This document shows, piece after piece, positions 51,974-60,048 of a DNA stretch of 64,000 bases. The DNA is from Peristeroidobacter agariperforans (GTDB taxonomy: Bacteria; Pseudomonadota; Gammaproteobacteria; Steroidobacterales; Steroidobacteraceae). The notes under the pieces were generated by a model. That model ran no database searches and was not told the DNA's origin. It saw only the letters and a list, made by a program, of their open reading frames with translations. The stretch's first letter is position 1; every line of letters starts with the position of its first letter. A program made the position numbers and the translations under genes. The stretch covers positions 2,935,244-2,999,243 of the forward strand of contig NZ_RYFW01000001.1 in NCBI RefSeq assembly GCF_004138335.1. Direction: 5' to 3'.

Positions 51974-53143
51974 ATGCTTACGCCAGACCAGACCGCCATC
52001 ATCAAGGCCACTGCCCCGGTAGTCGCTCAGCACGCCGAGCGCATCACCAGCGTCTTCTATCCGTTGATGTTCGAGCGTTATCCCGAAGTGCGCGAGGTTT
52101 TCAACCAGGCGCACCAGCACGGCGGATCGCAGCCGCGTGCGCTCGCCAACGCCGTCGTCGCCTACGCCAGCAACATCGACAATCTCGGTGCGCTGGGCGC
52201 CGCCGTCGAGCGGATCGTGCAGAAACATGTCTCGTTGAACATTACTCCGCCGCAGTATCAGATCGTGGGCGAGTGCCTGCTCGAAGCCATCGGTCGCGTG
52301 TTGGGCGATGCTGTTACGCCCGAGATCGGGGCGGCGTGGACTGCGGCTTACTGGCAGCTTGCCAATCTGTTGATCGCAGCCGAAGAAAAGGAATATCGCC
52401 GTAAGGCGGAGCTCACCGGCGGCTGGCGTGGCACGCGTCGCCTGCGTGTGGTGCGACGAGCGTTCGAAAGCGAGGTCATCACTTCGTTCTGGCTGGCTCC
52501 GGTCGATAGCGGTCCGTTGATGGACTTCACGCCCGGACAGTATCTGGGACTCCGGCTGGACATCGATGGCACGACGGTTCAGCGCAATTACAGCCTGTCC
52601 GACGCACCGAACGGCAAGACATATCGGATCTCCGTGAAGCGCGAGCCCGGCGGCTTGGTATCGAACTATCTGCACGATCGGGTGCAGGAAGGATTCGAGC
52701 TCGACGCGTTTGCTCCTGCGGGCGAGTTCACTCTGGCGCAGAATTCCAAGCCGGTCGTGCTGCTGACCGCAGGCGTCGGCCAAACGCCGGCGTTGCCGAT
52801 GCTGGATCGCGCATTGGCCGAAGGCCGACAGGTCGTGTACGTACACGCCGCGCTCAACAGCGCTGTCCATGCGTTCCGCAAGCGCGTCGACTCGCTGGCG
52901 ACCGAACATCCAAATCTGCGGCACGTTTATATCTATAGCGAGCCGCTGCCCGGCGACGAGCCTCACTATCGTGGCTTTGTGACCCCCGAGATCCTGCAGC
53001 GATACGCGCCCGCTGACGCGGATATCTATTTCCTGGGCCCCAAGCCATTCATGGTGCACGTCAACCGGATGCTGCGTGACCTGCGCGTCGCGGCCGAGCG
53101 CATCCGTTTCGAATTCTTCGGCCCGATGGAAGCGTTGGAATAG
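51974..53143 (+). CDS. hmp: Flavohaemoglobin, nitric oxide dioxygenase
   Basis: A 389-residue protein; ATG 51974 has AGAGG upstream and matches the family start MLTPDQTAIIKATAP. The globin domain (1-140) has Tyr29 (B10), Gln53 (E7) and haem-binding His85 (QKHVSLN). The FAD domain (about 150-260) has RNYSLSDAP and the NAD(P)H domain (265-389) has GVGQTPALPMLD and YFLGPKPFM. It converts NO and oxygen to nitrate in the cytoplasm. Control by NorR and sigma-54 is clear from the upstream sites. The gene is full length. Confidence 0.95.
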   Translation: MLTPDQTAIIKATAPVVAQHAERITSVFYPLMFERYPEVREVFNQAHQHGGSQPRALANAVVAYASNIDNLGALGAAVERIVQKHVSLNITPPQYQIVGECLLEAIGRVLGDAVTPEIGAAWTAAYWQLANLLIAAEEKEYRRKAELTGGWRGTRRLRVVRRAFESEVITSFWLAPVDSGPLMDFTPGQYLGLRLDIDGTTVQRNYSLSDAPNGKTYRISVKREPGGLVSNYLHDRVQEGFELDAFAPAGEFTLAQNSKPVVLLTAGVGQTPALPMLDRALAEGRQVVYVHAALNSAVHAFRKRVDSLATEHPNLRHVYIYSEPLPGDEPHYRGFVTPEILQRYAPADADIYFLGPKPFMVHVNRMLRDLRVAAERIRFEFFGPMEALE

Positions 53144-53237
53144 TCGAGAGATCGCGTAGCCAGGGATGGCTCCTCGCGACGCTGTTCCCGGTTGACCGGC
53201 AAAATGCCAGCACGGACGCTGCCACAATCGATCATAA

Positions 53238-53254
53238 ACTCTGCATCGCAGAGT
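53238..53254. promoter_or_regulatory. 17-base palindromic operator A of the prenyltransferase/radical SAM gene set
   Basis: ACTCTGCATCGCAGAGT: 7-base perfect arms around ATC. A nearly identical site, also followed by ACTYGAC, is at 54293. A TTGACG (53257-53262) with TAACTT (53280-53285) at 17-base spacing just downstream could be the promoter. Confidence 0.7.
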
Positions 53255-53311
53255 ACTTGACGGCATGAGGACCGGCCCGTAACTTGGCGGCTGGCACCAC
53301 GAGGCACACCC

Positions 53312-53902
53312 ATGCCGCCAGCTAAAACCGTCAATCTCGATAGCCATGCGATGGCGACGCTGCGCTATATCCGCGAATCGATGGATGCGGCCGGCAGTGT
53401 GGCGGTGCCGGGATCGGCAGGCATCGCCATGGGCGCCGTTGGTTTGGCTGCGACGGCGTTATCGCTGATTCCGAATCTCGCGTCCCATTGGCTCGCTATC
53501 TGGTTGGTCGCTGCTCCTATCGCCGCGCTTGCGGGTGCATCGTTGATGACTCGGTCGGCGTCGTTGGTTTCGTTCATCGGCAGCGGTAAGCCAGGGCGCA
53601 AGCTTTTGCTGGGGCTGATGCCGAGTTTGTTCGCCGGTGCGGTGATGACCGCCGTGTTGTGGCAAGCGAACTACCTCGGCGCTGCGCCGGGAATCTGGTT
53701 GCTGTTGTATGGCTGTGCGCTGATTTCAGCGGGCGTGTTCACCAAGGTGATCGTGCGGTGGATGGGCGGATGTTTCGTTGCGTTGGGTCTGCTTGCGCTC
53801 GTGACTCCGGCGCAGTTGCAGATTCCGCTGCTCGGCCTCGGCTTCGGCGGTTTGCACATCACTTTCGGCTTTCTGATCGCACGAGGCGCCCATGGCCACT
53901 AA
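53312..53902 (+). CDS. Small integral membrane protein of unknown function
   Basis: A 196-residue protein with about six hydrophobic segments in three pairs (near 35-55, 60-80, 100-120, 128-145, 150-165, 170-190). A short soluble N-terminus (NLDSHAMATLRYIRESMDAAG) precedes them. The many Gly/Ala helices resemble small membrane proteins of unassigned families. It overlaps the winged-helix regulator gene by 11 bases, indicating coupled translation. In such pairs the membrane protein is often a modulator or target of the regulator; that is inference only. Confidence 0.75.
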   Translation: MPPAKTVNLDSHAMATLRYIRESMDAAGSVAVPGSAGIAMGAVGLAATALSLIPNLASHWLAIWLVAAPIAALAGASLMTRSASLVSFIGSGKPGRKLLLGLMPSLFAGAVMTAVLWQANYLGAAPGIWLLLYGCALISAGVFTKVIVRWMGGCFVALGLLALVTPAQLQIPLLGLGFGGLHITFGFLIARGAHGH

Positions 53903-54278
53903 AGTCAAAGTGCGTACTCCCGCCACCGCGAGCGCACATCAACAGCGCAAGCTAGCGACGGTGGCCTCGACGACCCGCGACGATGGCGAGTCGAAGTTCG
54001 AGCGTCTGATCTATGAGCGCGTCCGGCTCGGCATCATGAGTGCGCTGGCGGTCCGCGAAGAAATGACGTTCAACGAGCTCAAGAACCTGTTCAACATCAG
54101 CGACGGCAATCTGGGCGGGCATGCTCGCAAGCTCGAGGATGCGGGCTATCTGACGTGCACCAAATCGTTCGAGGATCGGCGGCCGCGCACTGCTTATCAG
54201 ATCACCGAGCAGGGCAGGGCTGCGCTGAATCGTTACCTCGATCATGTGGAGGCGGTCATTCGCGCGACCCGCGGCTGA
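53892..54278 (+). CDS. Winged-helix (HTH_34-like) transcriptional regulator
   Basis: A 128-residue protein with a Lys/Ala/Thr-rich N-terminal tail of about 30 residues. A winged helix follows: ERVRLGIMSALAVREEMTFNELKNLFNISDGNLGGHARKLEDAGYL, then the wing CTKSFEDRRPRTAYQITEQG. This pattern is typical of small MarR/ArsR-like repressors annotated HTH_34. The palindromes at 53238 and 54293 flank the two-gene unit and are the natural candidates for its binding sites. Confidence 0.85.
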   Translation: MATKVKVRTPATASAHQQRKLATVASTTRDDGESKFERLIYERVRLGIMSALAVREEMTFNELKNLFNISDGNLGGHARKLEDAGYLTCTKSFEDRRPRTAYQITEQGRAALNRYLDHVEAVIRATRG

Positions 54279-54292
54279 TCTTTGGTCCATTC

Positions 54293-54309
54293 ACTCTGCA
54301 ACGTAGAGT
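54293..54309. promoter_or_regulatory. 17-base palindromic operator B, directly before the cis-prenyltransferase gene
   Basis: ACTCTGCAACGTAGAGT, one mismatch pair from perfect symmetry, only eight bases before the ATG at 54318. TAGAGT (54304-54309) could be the -10 box with a weak TTTGGT at 54281. The message would then be nearly leaderless. Confidence 0.65.
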
Positions 54310-54317
54310 ACTCGACA

Positions 54318-55025
54318 ATGCATGTGGCAATCATCATGGATGGCAATGGGCGCTGGGCAACTCAGCGCGGCTTGCCGCGAACCGCGGGGCATCGTGCCGG
54401 AGCGCAGGCCGTCGATCGCGTGGTCACAGCGGCAGCGCGCAGCGGCATCGCTGCTCTAACGCTGTACGCGTTCTCGCAGGCGAACTGGCAACGTCCGCTG
54501 CCCGAAGTGCGCGGATTGTTTCGATTGTTCCGCATTTATTTGAAAGATCAGACCAGTCGCTGCGTCGAACAGTCGATCCGGCTCAACGTCATCGGGCGGC
54601 GCGACCGCCTCGATCCGCGACTGCTCTCGCTCATCGAGGAGGCGGAGCAAGCCACGAAGCATTGCACTCGAATGACTTTGCGGATCGCGATCGACTACTC
54701 CGCGCAGTGGAGTTTGATGCAGGTGTGTCACTCACTGCACGTGCCGGTCTCGATCGATCTGCAACGCTTCGCGCGGCAGTTGGCGGCGGTCGACCATGCC
54801 ATTCCAGTCAGCGAAGTGGACTTGTTGATTCGCACCGGCGGCGAGCGGCGCATGAGCGACTTCATGTTATGGGAGTGTGCCTACGCAGAGCTGCATTTCG
54901 TGTCGCGATTGTGGCCGGACTTCGATGAGCAAGACTTCGAAGCGGCGCTGGCCGAGTTCTCGCGCAGAGATCGACGCTTTGGAGCGATCGGCACGACGGA
55001 TTCCGTGAGGGTTCAACATGGCTGA
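54318..55025 (+). CDS. cis-Prenyltransferase (UppS/isoprenyl diphosphate synthase family), accessory copy
   Basis: A 235-residue protein. ATG 54318 begins MHVAIIMDGNGRWA, the family's first signature with the catalytic Asp8; the open frame upstream runs through the operator. Further motifs are GHRAGAQAVDRVV, TLYAFSQANWQRP and the C-terminal RTGGERRMSDFMLWECAYAELHF with Glu/Arg for pyrophosphate binding. The enzyme makes Z,Z-polyprenyl diphosphates. No housekeeping neighbours (frr, cdsA, dxr) are present, so this is likely an accessory copy. Its stop overlaps the radical SAM gene by eight bases. Confidence 0.87.
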   Translation: MHVAIIMDGNGRWATQRGLPRTAGHRAGAQAVDRVVTAAARSGIAALTLYAFSQANWQRPLPEVRGLFRLFRIYLKDQTSRCVEQSIRLNVIGRRDRLDPRLLSLIEEAEQATKHCTRMTLRIAIDYSAQWSLMQVCHSLHVPVSIDLQRFARQLAAVDHAIPVSEVDLLIRTGGERRMSDFMLWECAYAELHFVSRLWPDFDEQDFEAALAEFSRRDRRFGAIGTTDSVRVQHG

Positions 55026-56565
55026 CTTTGCAGCAGTTCGCATGCGCACGACGCCTGTGCCGGCGGAAATGGCCATTGCGCCGGAGCTGCCGATGCCGAT
55101 GACGAAAGCGACGCCTCGGCGGAACTTCGCGCTGCTCATCAATCCGTTTTACGCCAAGGATCCGCGCGCCAGTTACGGCAAACACGTTCTGACACCGACC
55201 TTGGCGCTGACGAGCATTGCGGGCGCGACGCCCGACCATTGGGAGATTCGTTACTGGGACGAGAATTTGCTCCAGGGCCCGCCGCCGCGCGAGCCGGTGC
55301 CGCACGTCGTTGGGATCACGGTGCATCTCACATTCGCGAAGCGCGCTTACGAGTTGGCGCGGTGGTATCGAATGCAAGGCTCGATAGTTGTTCTTGGTGG
55401 CTTGCATGTGCTGTCGTGCCCTGACGAAGCGGCCTCGCACGCGCATGCCATTGCGATTGGCGACGGTGTGCAGCTTTGGCCGCAGATTCTGAAGGATATC
55501 GAACGGGACGCCTTGCGACCGCGCTACACGGCGAACTACGCACGGGCGTATCGCCTCGATCCAGCGCCTCGTCGTCGCGTGTTGCCGCGCGAGTCCTTTC
55601 TCACGACGACCAGCGTGATCGCCACTCGCGGCTGTCACAATCGTTGCGGCTTTTGTTATCTCGCGACCGATGGCCTGCACATGCCTTATCGGATGCGCGA
55701 TGTGGAGCAGGTGGTCGATGAGATCGCAGCCGACGGTCAGCCGTACACGGTCTTCGTCGACAACAATCTTGGATCGCGGCCGGATTATCTAAAGCGTCTG
55801 TGCGCCGCCTTGAAGCCGCTTGGAATCATCTGGAGCGCGGCGGTCACCATCGATGTGACAGACGATCCATCGCTCGTTCGGGAGATGGCGCTGGCGGGCT
55901 GCACGGGCGTGTTCGTCGGTTTCGAGTCGCTCAATGCGGGCAATCTGAGCGATGCGCGCAAACGCTCGCCGGCGCCGGACGATTATGCGCGGCGAGTCGC
56001 GTTACTGCATCGATATGGAATCCAGGTCAACGGCAGCTTCGTGCTCGGTTTCGATCATGACCGCCCCGATGTGTTCGAGCGGACGGTGGAGTGGATCGAG
56101 GCGAACCGGCTCGAGTGCGCCACGTTTCATATCCTGACGCCGTATCCGGGAACGCCTTTTTTTCGACAGCTGGAAACGGAAGCGCGCATCCTGCATCGGG
56201 ATTGGGACAAGTACGACACCGCGCACGTCGTGTTTCAGCCGAAGCACATGAGTGCCGAGGAGCTCGATCGCGGTTACGCGTGGTGCTACGACCGATTGTT
56301 CTCGCACGCCTCGATCTGGCGGCGTCGGCCGGAAGATCCGCGTGCAGTGCTGTCGTATCTGGCCATGAGTTATCTGTACAAGCGCTCGAATCGCATCTGG
56401 CATCTACTAATCAAACATCGACTGACGGGCGCGATGTGGCGCCCCCTCATCGAGCACTCGCGACGGCGCCATTTGAAGTTCCGATCGAGATTGGCACGAA
56501 ATACCCTGTATGACGCGGCTCCGACTGCGCAGCGAGCCAGCCAATACGTGAGCCCTGGTGTGTGA
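55018..56565 (+). CDS. B12-binding domain radical SAM enzyme
   Basis: A 515-residue protein. Residues about 35-170 look like a cobalamin-binding Rossmann domain (FALLINPFYAKDP, VVGITVHLTFAKRAYELARWY, VVLGGLHVLSCPDEA). The radical SAM core (about 195-400) has RGCHNRCGFC, the CxxxCxxC cluster (Cys206, Cys210, Cys213), and VFVGFESLN and GSFVLGFDHD strands. The C-terminal 100 residues are basic and probably substrate-specific. Class B radical SAM enzymes methylate or rearrange unreactive carbons. Between a prenyltransferase and a phosphoglycosyltransferase, a polyprenyl or lipid-linked substrate is likely. Confidence 0.85.
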   Translation: MADFAAVRMRTTPVPAEMAIAPELPMPMTKATPRRNFALLINPFYAKDPRASYGKHVLTPTLALTSIAGATPDHWEIRYWDENLLQGPPPREPVPHVVGITVHLTFAKRAYELARWYRMQGSIVVLGGLHVLSCPDEAASHAHAIAIGDGVQLWPQILKDIERDALRPRYTANYARAYRLDPAPRRRVLPRESFLTTTSVIATRGCHNRCGFCYLATDGLHMPYRMRDVEQVVDEIAADGQPYTVFVDNNLGSRPDYLKRLCAALKPLGIIWSAAVTIDVTDDPSLVREMALAGCTGVFVGFESLNAGNLSDARKRSPAPDDYARRVALLHRYGIQVNGSFVLGFDHDRPDVFERTVEWIEANRLECATFHILTPYPGTPFFRQLETEARILHRDWDKYDTAHVVFQPKHMSAEELDRGYAWCYDRLFSHASIWRRRPEDPRAVLSYLAMSYLYKRSNRIWHLLIKHRLTGAMWRPLIEHSRRRHLKFRSRLARNTLYDAAPTAQRASQYVSPGV

Positions 56566-57170
56566 TGACCGCGTACCGGGGCAAACGCGCCGTGGACGTG
56601 GCGTTCGCGCTCCTGGCTTGCATTGGGTTTGCGCCGGCCGTTGCAATCATCGCGCTGGCGATCTGGTTGGAGGATCGCCATTCGCCCTTCTTCACCCAAA
56701 CCCGAATCGGTCTGGCGCGCCGGACGTTTCGCATTCTCAAGTTTCGCACCATGGAGCGTGGCGCGGTAACCCGCGTTGGCCGCTGGCTTCGCAACACTGG
56801 ATTGGATGAGTTGCTGCAGTTCGTGAATGTTTTGCGCGGTGAGATGAGTATCGTCGGCCCGCGTCCGCTGACGGCCGAGGACATCGTGCGGCTCGATTGG
56901 TCGTCTGATCGCCACAACTGGCGATTTGCCGGCAAACCGGGCATCACGGGGATCGCACAAATTGGGGGCGGGCGCAGTGGCCGACACAGCGCGCGCCTGG
57001 ATCGTCTTTATTTGCGGCGGCAGAGCGCGCTGCTCGATATCTGGATCATCGGACTGTCCTTCCTGATCAATATCGTGGGCAAATCCACCGTTCGCCTCTG
57101 GCTGCGATCCGTGTCAGGATTCCGCCGTGCGGCCGTATGCAACAAGGCGCCCGCATCGAGCGTTGAGTGA
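56565..57170 (+). CDS. Monotopic phosphoglycosyltransferase (bacterial sugar transferase)
   Basis: A 201-residue protein whose ATG at 56565 overlaps the radical SAM stop (TGATG); a GTG at 56562 is the alternative. The single re-entrant N-terminal membrane helix (VAFALLACIGFAPAVAIIALAIW) is followed by the WcaJ/PglC core: KFRTM, GRWLRNTGLDELLQFVNVLRGEMSIVGPRPL, and PGITGIAQI. It lacks the extra N-terminal membrane bundle of WcaJ/WbaP. The family transfers a sugar phosphate to undecaprenyl phosphate. The adjacent prenyltransferase may make its lipid carrier. Confidence 0.87.
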   Translation: MTAYRGKRAVDVAFALLACIGFAPAVAIIALAIWLEDRHSPFFTQTRIGLARRTFRILKFRTMERGAVTRVGRWLRNTGLDELLQFVNVLRGEMSIVGPRPLTAEDIVRLDWSSDRHNWRFAGKPGITGIAQIGGGRSGRHSARLDRLYLRRQSALLDIWIIGLSFLINIVGKSTVRLWLRSVSGFRRAAVCNKAPASSVE

Positions 57171-57197
57171 GCGGCAGGGGATCACGGAATCCGATTC

Positions 57198-57893
57198 GTG
57201 AGAAGCATAGTTAGAGCGTGGCTAGTGTTGCTCGGCCTCGTAGTGTCGGCGGTCGCAATTGCGCAACCCGTCGTCGTGGAGCTGTTTACGTCGCAGGGCT
57301 GCAGCTCGTGTCCGCCGGCGGATGTATTAATAGGTGAGCTCGCCAGGCGTCCCGGCGTCATCGCGCTGGCCTATCACGTCGACTACTGGGATGACCGGGG
57401 CTGGCAGGATCGGTTCTCCCTTCCTGAGGCCACGCAACGACAGCGTGGCTACGTACGGCGCCTCGAGAAATCCGGCGCCTTCACGCCGCAGATCGTCGTC
57501 AGCGGCGACACCAGCCTGGTGGGGTCGAATCGCACCGCTGTGGAAAAGGCGGTTGCCGGCGATCGGGATGCGCTGCGAATGTCGCTGTCGAAGGAAGGCA
57601 ACAGTCTGCACATCTACTTCCTCGAAGCCTGGCGCGAATCCATGGACGTGTTTCTGGTCAGCTATTTGAAGGAAGCGACAGCCCGGATCGACGGCGGCGA
57701 GAACGCGCATCGCACGCTCAAGCATTTCAACGTGGTGCGTTCGTTCCAGAAGCTCGGCACCTGGAACGGCAGGCCACAGCGAATGGTCACGCCGCTGGCG
57801 GAGCTGCCACGCGATGCGAGCGCGGTGGCCGTGATCCTGCAAAGAAAAAATCAAGGTGCGGTCGCGGGCGCAGCGTCCTTCACTTTGCACTGA
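57198..57893 (+). CDS. Secreted DUF1223 thioredoxin-like protein
   Basis: A 231-residue protein starting at GTG 57198, with a signal peptide (VRAWLVLLGLVVSAVAIAQ). The mature part starts VVVELFTSQGCSSCPPADVL, with the CxxC pair Cys35-Cys38 in a thioredoxin-like setting, then YHVDYWDDRGWQDRFS. This is the DUF1223 family, found in many proteobacterial periplasms; no function is established. It follows the sugar transferase after 27 bases and may be in the same operon. Confidence 0.82.
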   Translation: MRSIVRAWLVLLGLVVSAVAIAQPVVVELFTSQGCSSCPPADVLIGELARRPGVIALAYHVDYWDDRGWQDRFSLPEATQRQRGYVRRLEKSGAFTPQIVVSGDTSLVGSNRTAVEKAVAGDRDALRMSLSKEGNSLHIYFLEAWRESMDVFLVSYLKEATARIDGGENAHRTLKHFNVVRSFQKLGTWNGRPQRMVTPLAELPRDASAVAVILQRKNQGAVAGAASFTLH

Positions 57894-58046
57894 GTCGGAA
57901 CAACCTCTCAGCATGTAGTGTGGCGGCCTGCTCGCGCCTACCCCAAAGAGGGACGTCGACTTAACGCATCGGGTAGATGTACGTTGGGCGCGCAGCCCTT
58001 AGCCTTTCGATCACGCTTCTCCTCCCACTGCGCAGGTAGTCACGCC

Positions 58047-58874
58047 ATGAGCACGTTCACAGTCAAAGACGGCACCGAGATCTTCTACAAAGACTGGGGC
58101 AAAGGACAGCCATTGGTATTCCATCACGGCTGGCCGCTGAGCGCGGACGACTGGGATGCGCAGATGATGTTCTTCTTGAACAAGGGTTATCGCGTCATCG
58201 CGCACGATCGGCGCGGCCATGGCCGGTCATCGCAAACCGACGACGGTAACGAGATGGACACATACGCAGCCGACGTCGCTGCGTTGATGGATCATCTCGG
58301 CATCAAGGGCGCGATCCACATCGGTCATTCGACCGGCGGGGGTGAAGTCACGCGCTACGTGGCGCGCTATGGTGGCGGTGGGCGCGTGGCGAAAGCCGTG
58401 CTGATCGGCGCCGTTCCGCCAGTCATGGTGAAATCGGACAAGAATCCGGGCGGAACGCCGCTGGAAGTGTTCGATGGTTATCGTGCCGCGCTCGCGGCGA
58501 ACCGCGCGCAGCTTTACGTCGATGTGCCGGCCGGCCCGTTCTACAGCTTCAATCGCCCCGGCGCGAAGGTCCTCCAGGGCGTGATCGACCACTGGTGGCG
58601 CCAGGGCATGATGGGCGGCATCAAGGCGCACTACGATTGCATCAAGGCATTCTCGGAGACCGACTTCACCGAGGACCTGAAGAAGATCGAGTGCCCGGTG
58701 TTCATCATGCACGGCGACGACGATCAGATCGTGCCGATTGCGGATGCGGCGCTGCTGTCCTCGAAGCTGGTGAAGAACGGCACGTTGAAGGTTTATCAGG
58801 GCCTGCCGCACGGCATGTGCACGACGCACGCGGACATCATCAACGAGGACTTGCTGGCCTTCATTCGCAAGTGA
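58047..58874 (+). CDS. Alpha/beta hydrolase, non-haem chloroperoxidase/arylesterase type
   Basis: A 275-residue protein. ATG 58047 is where the family alignment begins ([18 protein letters not shown]). The triad is visible: the nucleophile in GHSTGGGE, Asp in HGDDDQIVP and His in LPHGMCTTH. The HHGWPLS oxyanion region is standard for this cofactor-free group, which are esterases with perhydrolase side activity. It has no signal peptide, so it is cytoplasmic. It stands as a single gene; 57894-58046 shows nothing else. Confidence 0.87.
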   Translation: MSTFTVKDGTEIFYKDWGKGQPLVFHHGWPLSADDWDAQMMFFLNKGYRVIAHDRRGHGRSSQTDDGNEMDTYAADVAALMDHLGIKGAIHIGHSTGGGEVTRYVARYGGGGRVAKAVLIGAVPPVMVKSDKNPGGTPLEVFDGYRAALAANRAQLYVDVPAGPFYSFNRPGAKVLQGVIDHWWRQGMMGGIKAHYDCIKAFSETDFTEDLKKIECPVFIMHGDDDQIVPIADAALLSSKLVKNGTLKVYQGLPHGMCTTHADIINEDLLAFIRK

Positions 58875-58961
58875 GTCGATGCGCGATCGGCGGTCATTGC
58901 CACGGCGGGGGCAAGACCGGCACGATAGGGGATGCTTGCGAGTTTCCAGTGGAGCATCCCC

Positions 58962-60035
58962 ATGGTCCGAATCGGATTGTTGTTACTGTTGAGCTTGTCC
59001 GTGTTGCCGGTCGCTTGGGCGGAGACGACTTTCCCCGCACCGGTCGAAGGCGACGTCGTCATCAAAAATTTCCGCTTCAACTCGAACCAGGTGCTGCCCG
59101 AGCTGCGGCTGCACTACCGGACGGTCGGCAAGCTCGAGCGTGACGCACAGGGCAAGGCGAAGAACGCCGTGCTGGTCATGCACGGTACGGGCGGCAGTGG
59201 CGTACAATTTCTGCGCGCCGATTTCTCCGAGCGACTGTTTCGTGCGGGCGGCGTGCTGGATGCGACGAAGTATTTCATCGTTCTGCCCGACGGCATCGGT
59301 CACGGCAAATCCAGCAAGCCCAGCGACGGCCTGCGCGCCGGCTTTCCGAAGTACGGTTATCGCGACATGGTCGAGGCTCAGCACCGGCTGCTGCAGGAAC
59401 TGGGCGTCAATCACCTGCGGCTGGTGATGGGCACGTCGATGGGCGGCATGCAGACCTGGATGTGGGGCCAGCAGTATCCGGACTTGATCGATGCGCTGAT
59501 GCCGCTGGCGAGCCTGCCCGGGCCGATCTCCGGCCGCAATCGGGTCTGGCGCCGCGTGGTCATCGACGCGATTCGTAACGATCCGCAGTGGCAGCAGGGC
59601 AATTACCAACAGCAGCCGCCATCCTTGCGGACGGCGGTACAGATGCTGTTCCTGATGGGCAGCAACCCGGTCATCCGTCAGCAACAGATGCCGACGCTGC
59701 AGAAGACTGACGAAGTGCTCGATGCGTATGTGGCCGACGCACTGAAGTCTGCCGACGCCAATGACTTGCTGTATCAGGTCTCAGCCTCGCAGGACTACGA
59801 TCCGTCGCCCGGGCTGGAGAAGATCAAAGTCCCGCTGCTCGCGATCAACTCGGCGGACGATCTGATCAATCCGCCGGAGCTGCAGATCCTGGAACGCGAG
59901 ATCAAGCGCGTGCCGAAGGGCAGGGCCATCGTCATTCCGCTCAGCCCGCAGACCGTCGGTCACGGGACGCACACGATCGCGAAGGTGTGGGAAGAGCACC
60001 TTGCGGCGCTCTTGAAAGAGACGGAGCGCCACTGA
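58962..60035 (+). CDS. Secreted MetX-like alpha/beta hydrolase
   Basis: A 357-residue protein. ATG 58962 opens a signal peptide (RIGLLLLLSLSVLPVAWAE) and has GGAG eight bases before it. The fold resembles homoserine O-acetyltransferase: LRLHYRTVGKL, VMHGTGGSG, VLPDGIGHGKSSKP, the nucleophile in MGTSMGGMQTWMWG (serine) and the terminal QTVGHGTHT (His). Export argues against a methionine biosynthesis role; a hydrolase on an extracytoplasmic ester or amide is likely. Confidence 0.82.
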   Translation: MVRIGLLLLLSLSVLPVAWAETTFPAPVEGDVVIKNFRFNSNQVLPELRLHYRTVGKLERDAQGKAKNAVLVMHGTGGSGVQFLRADFSERLFRAGGVLDATKYFIVLPDGIGHGKSSKPSDGLRAGFPKYGYRDMVEAQHRLLQELGVNHLRLVMGTSMGGMQTWMWGQQYPDLIDALMPLASLPGPISGRNRVWRRVVIDAIRNDPQWQQGNYQQQPPSLRTAVQMLFLMGSNPVIRQQQMPTLQKTDEVLDAYVADALKSADANDLLYQVSASQDYDPSPGLEKIKVPLLAINSADDLINPPELQILEREIKRVPKGRAIVIPLSPQTVGHGTHTIAKVWEEHLAALLKETERH

Positions 60036-60043
60036 GCGCTCCG
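60022..60043. terminator. Hairpin spanning the stop of the MetX-like gene
   Basis: CGGAGCG (60022-60028) pairs with CGCTCCG (60037-60043) around an 8-base loop containing the TGA stop, between convergent genes. It may act in both directions. No T-tract. Confidence 0.4.
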
Positions 60044-60048
60044 CAGTT

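Noticed and set aside
54318-55025. Housekeeping undecaprenyl diphosphate synthase
   Set aside because: The usual frr, dxr and cdsA neighbours are missing and it is under a dedicated operator with a radical SAM enzyme, so it is probably an accessory copy.
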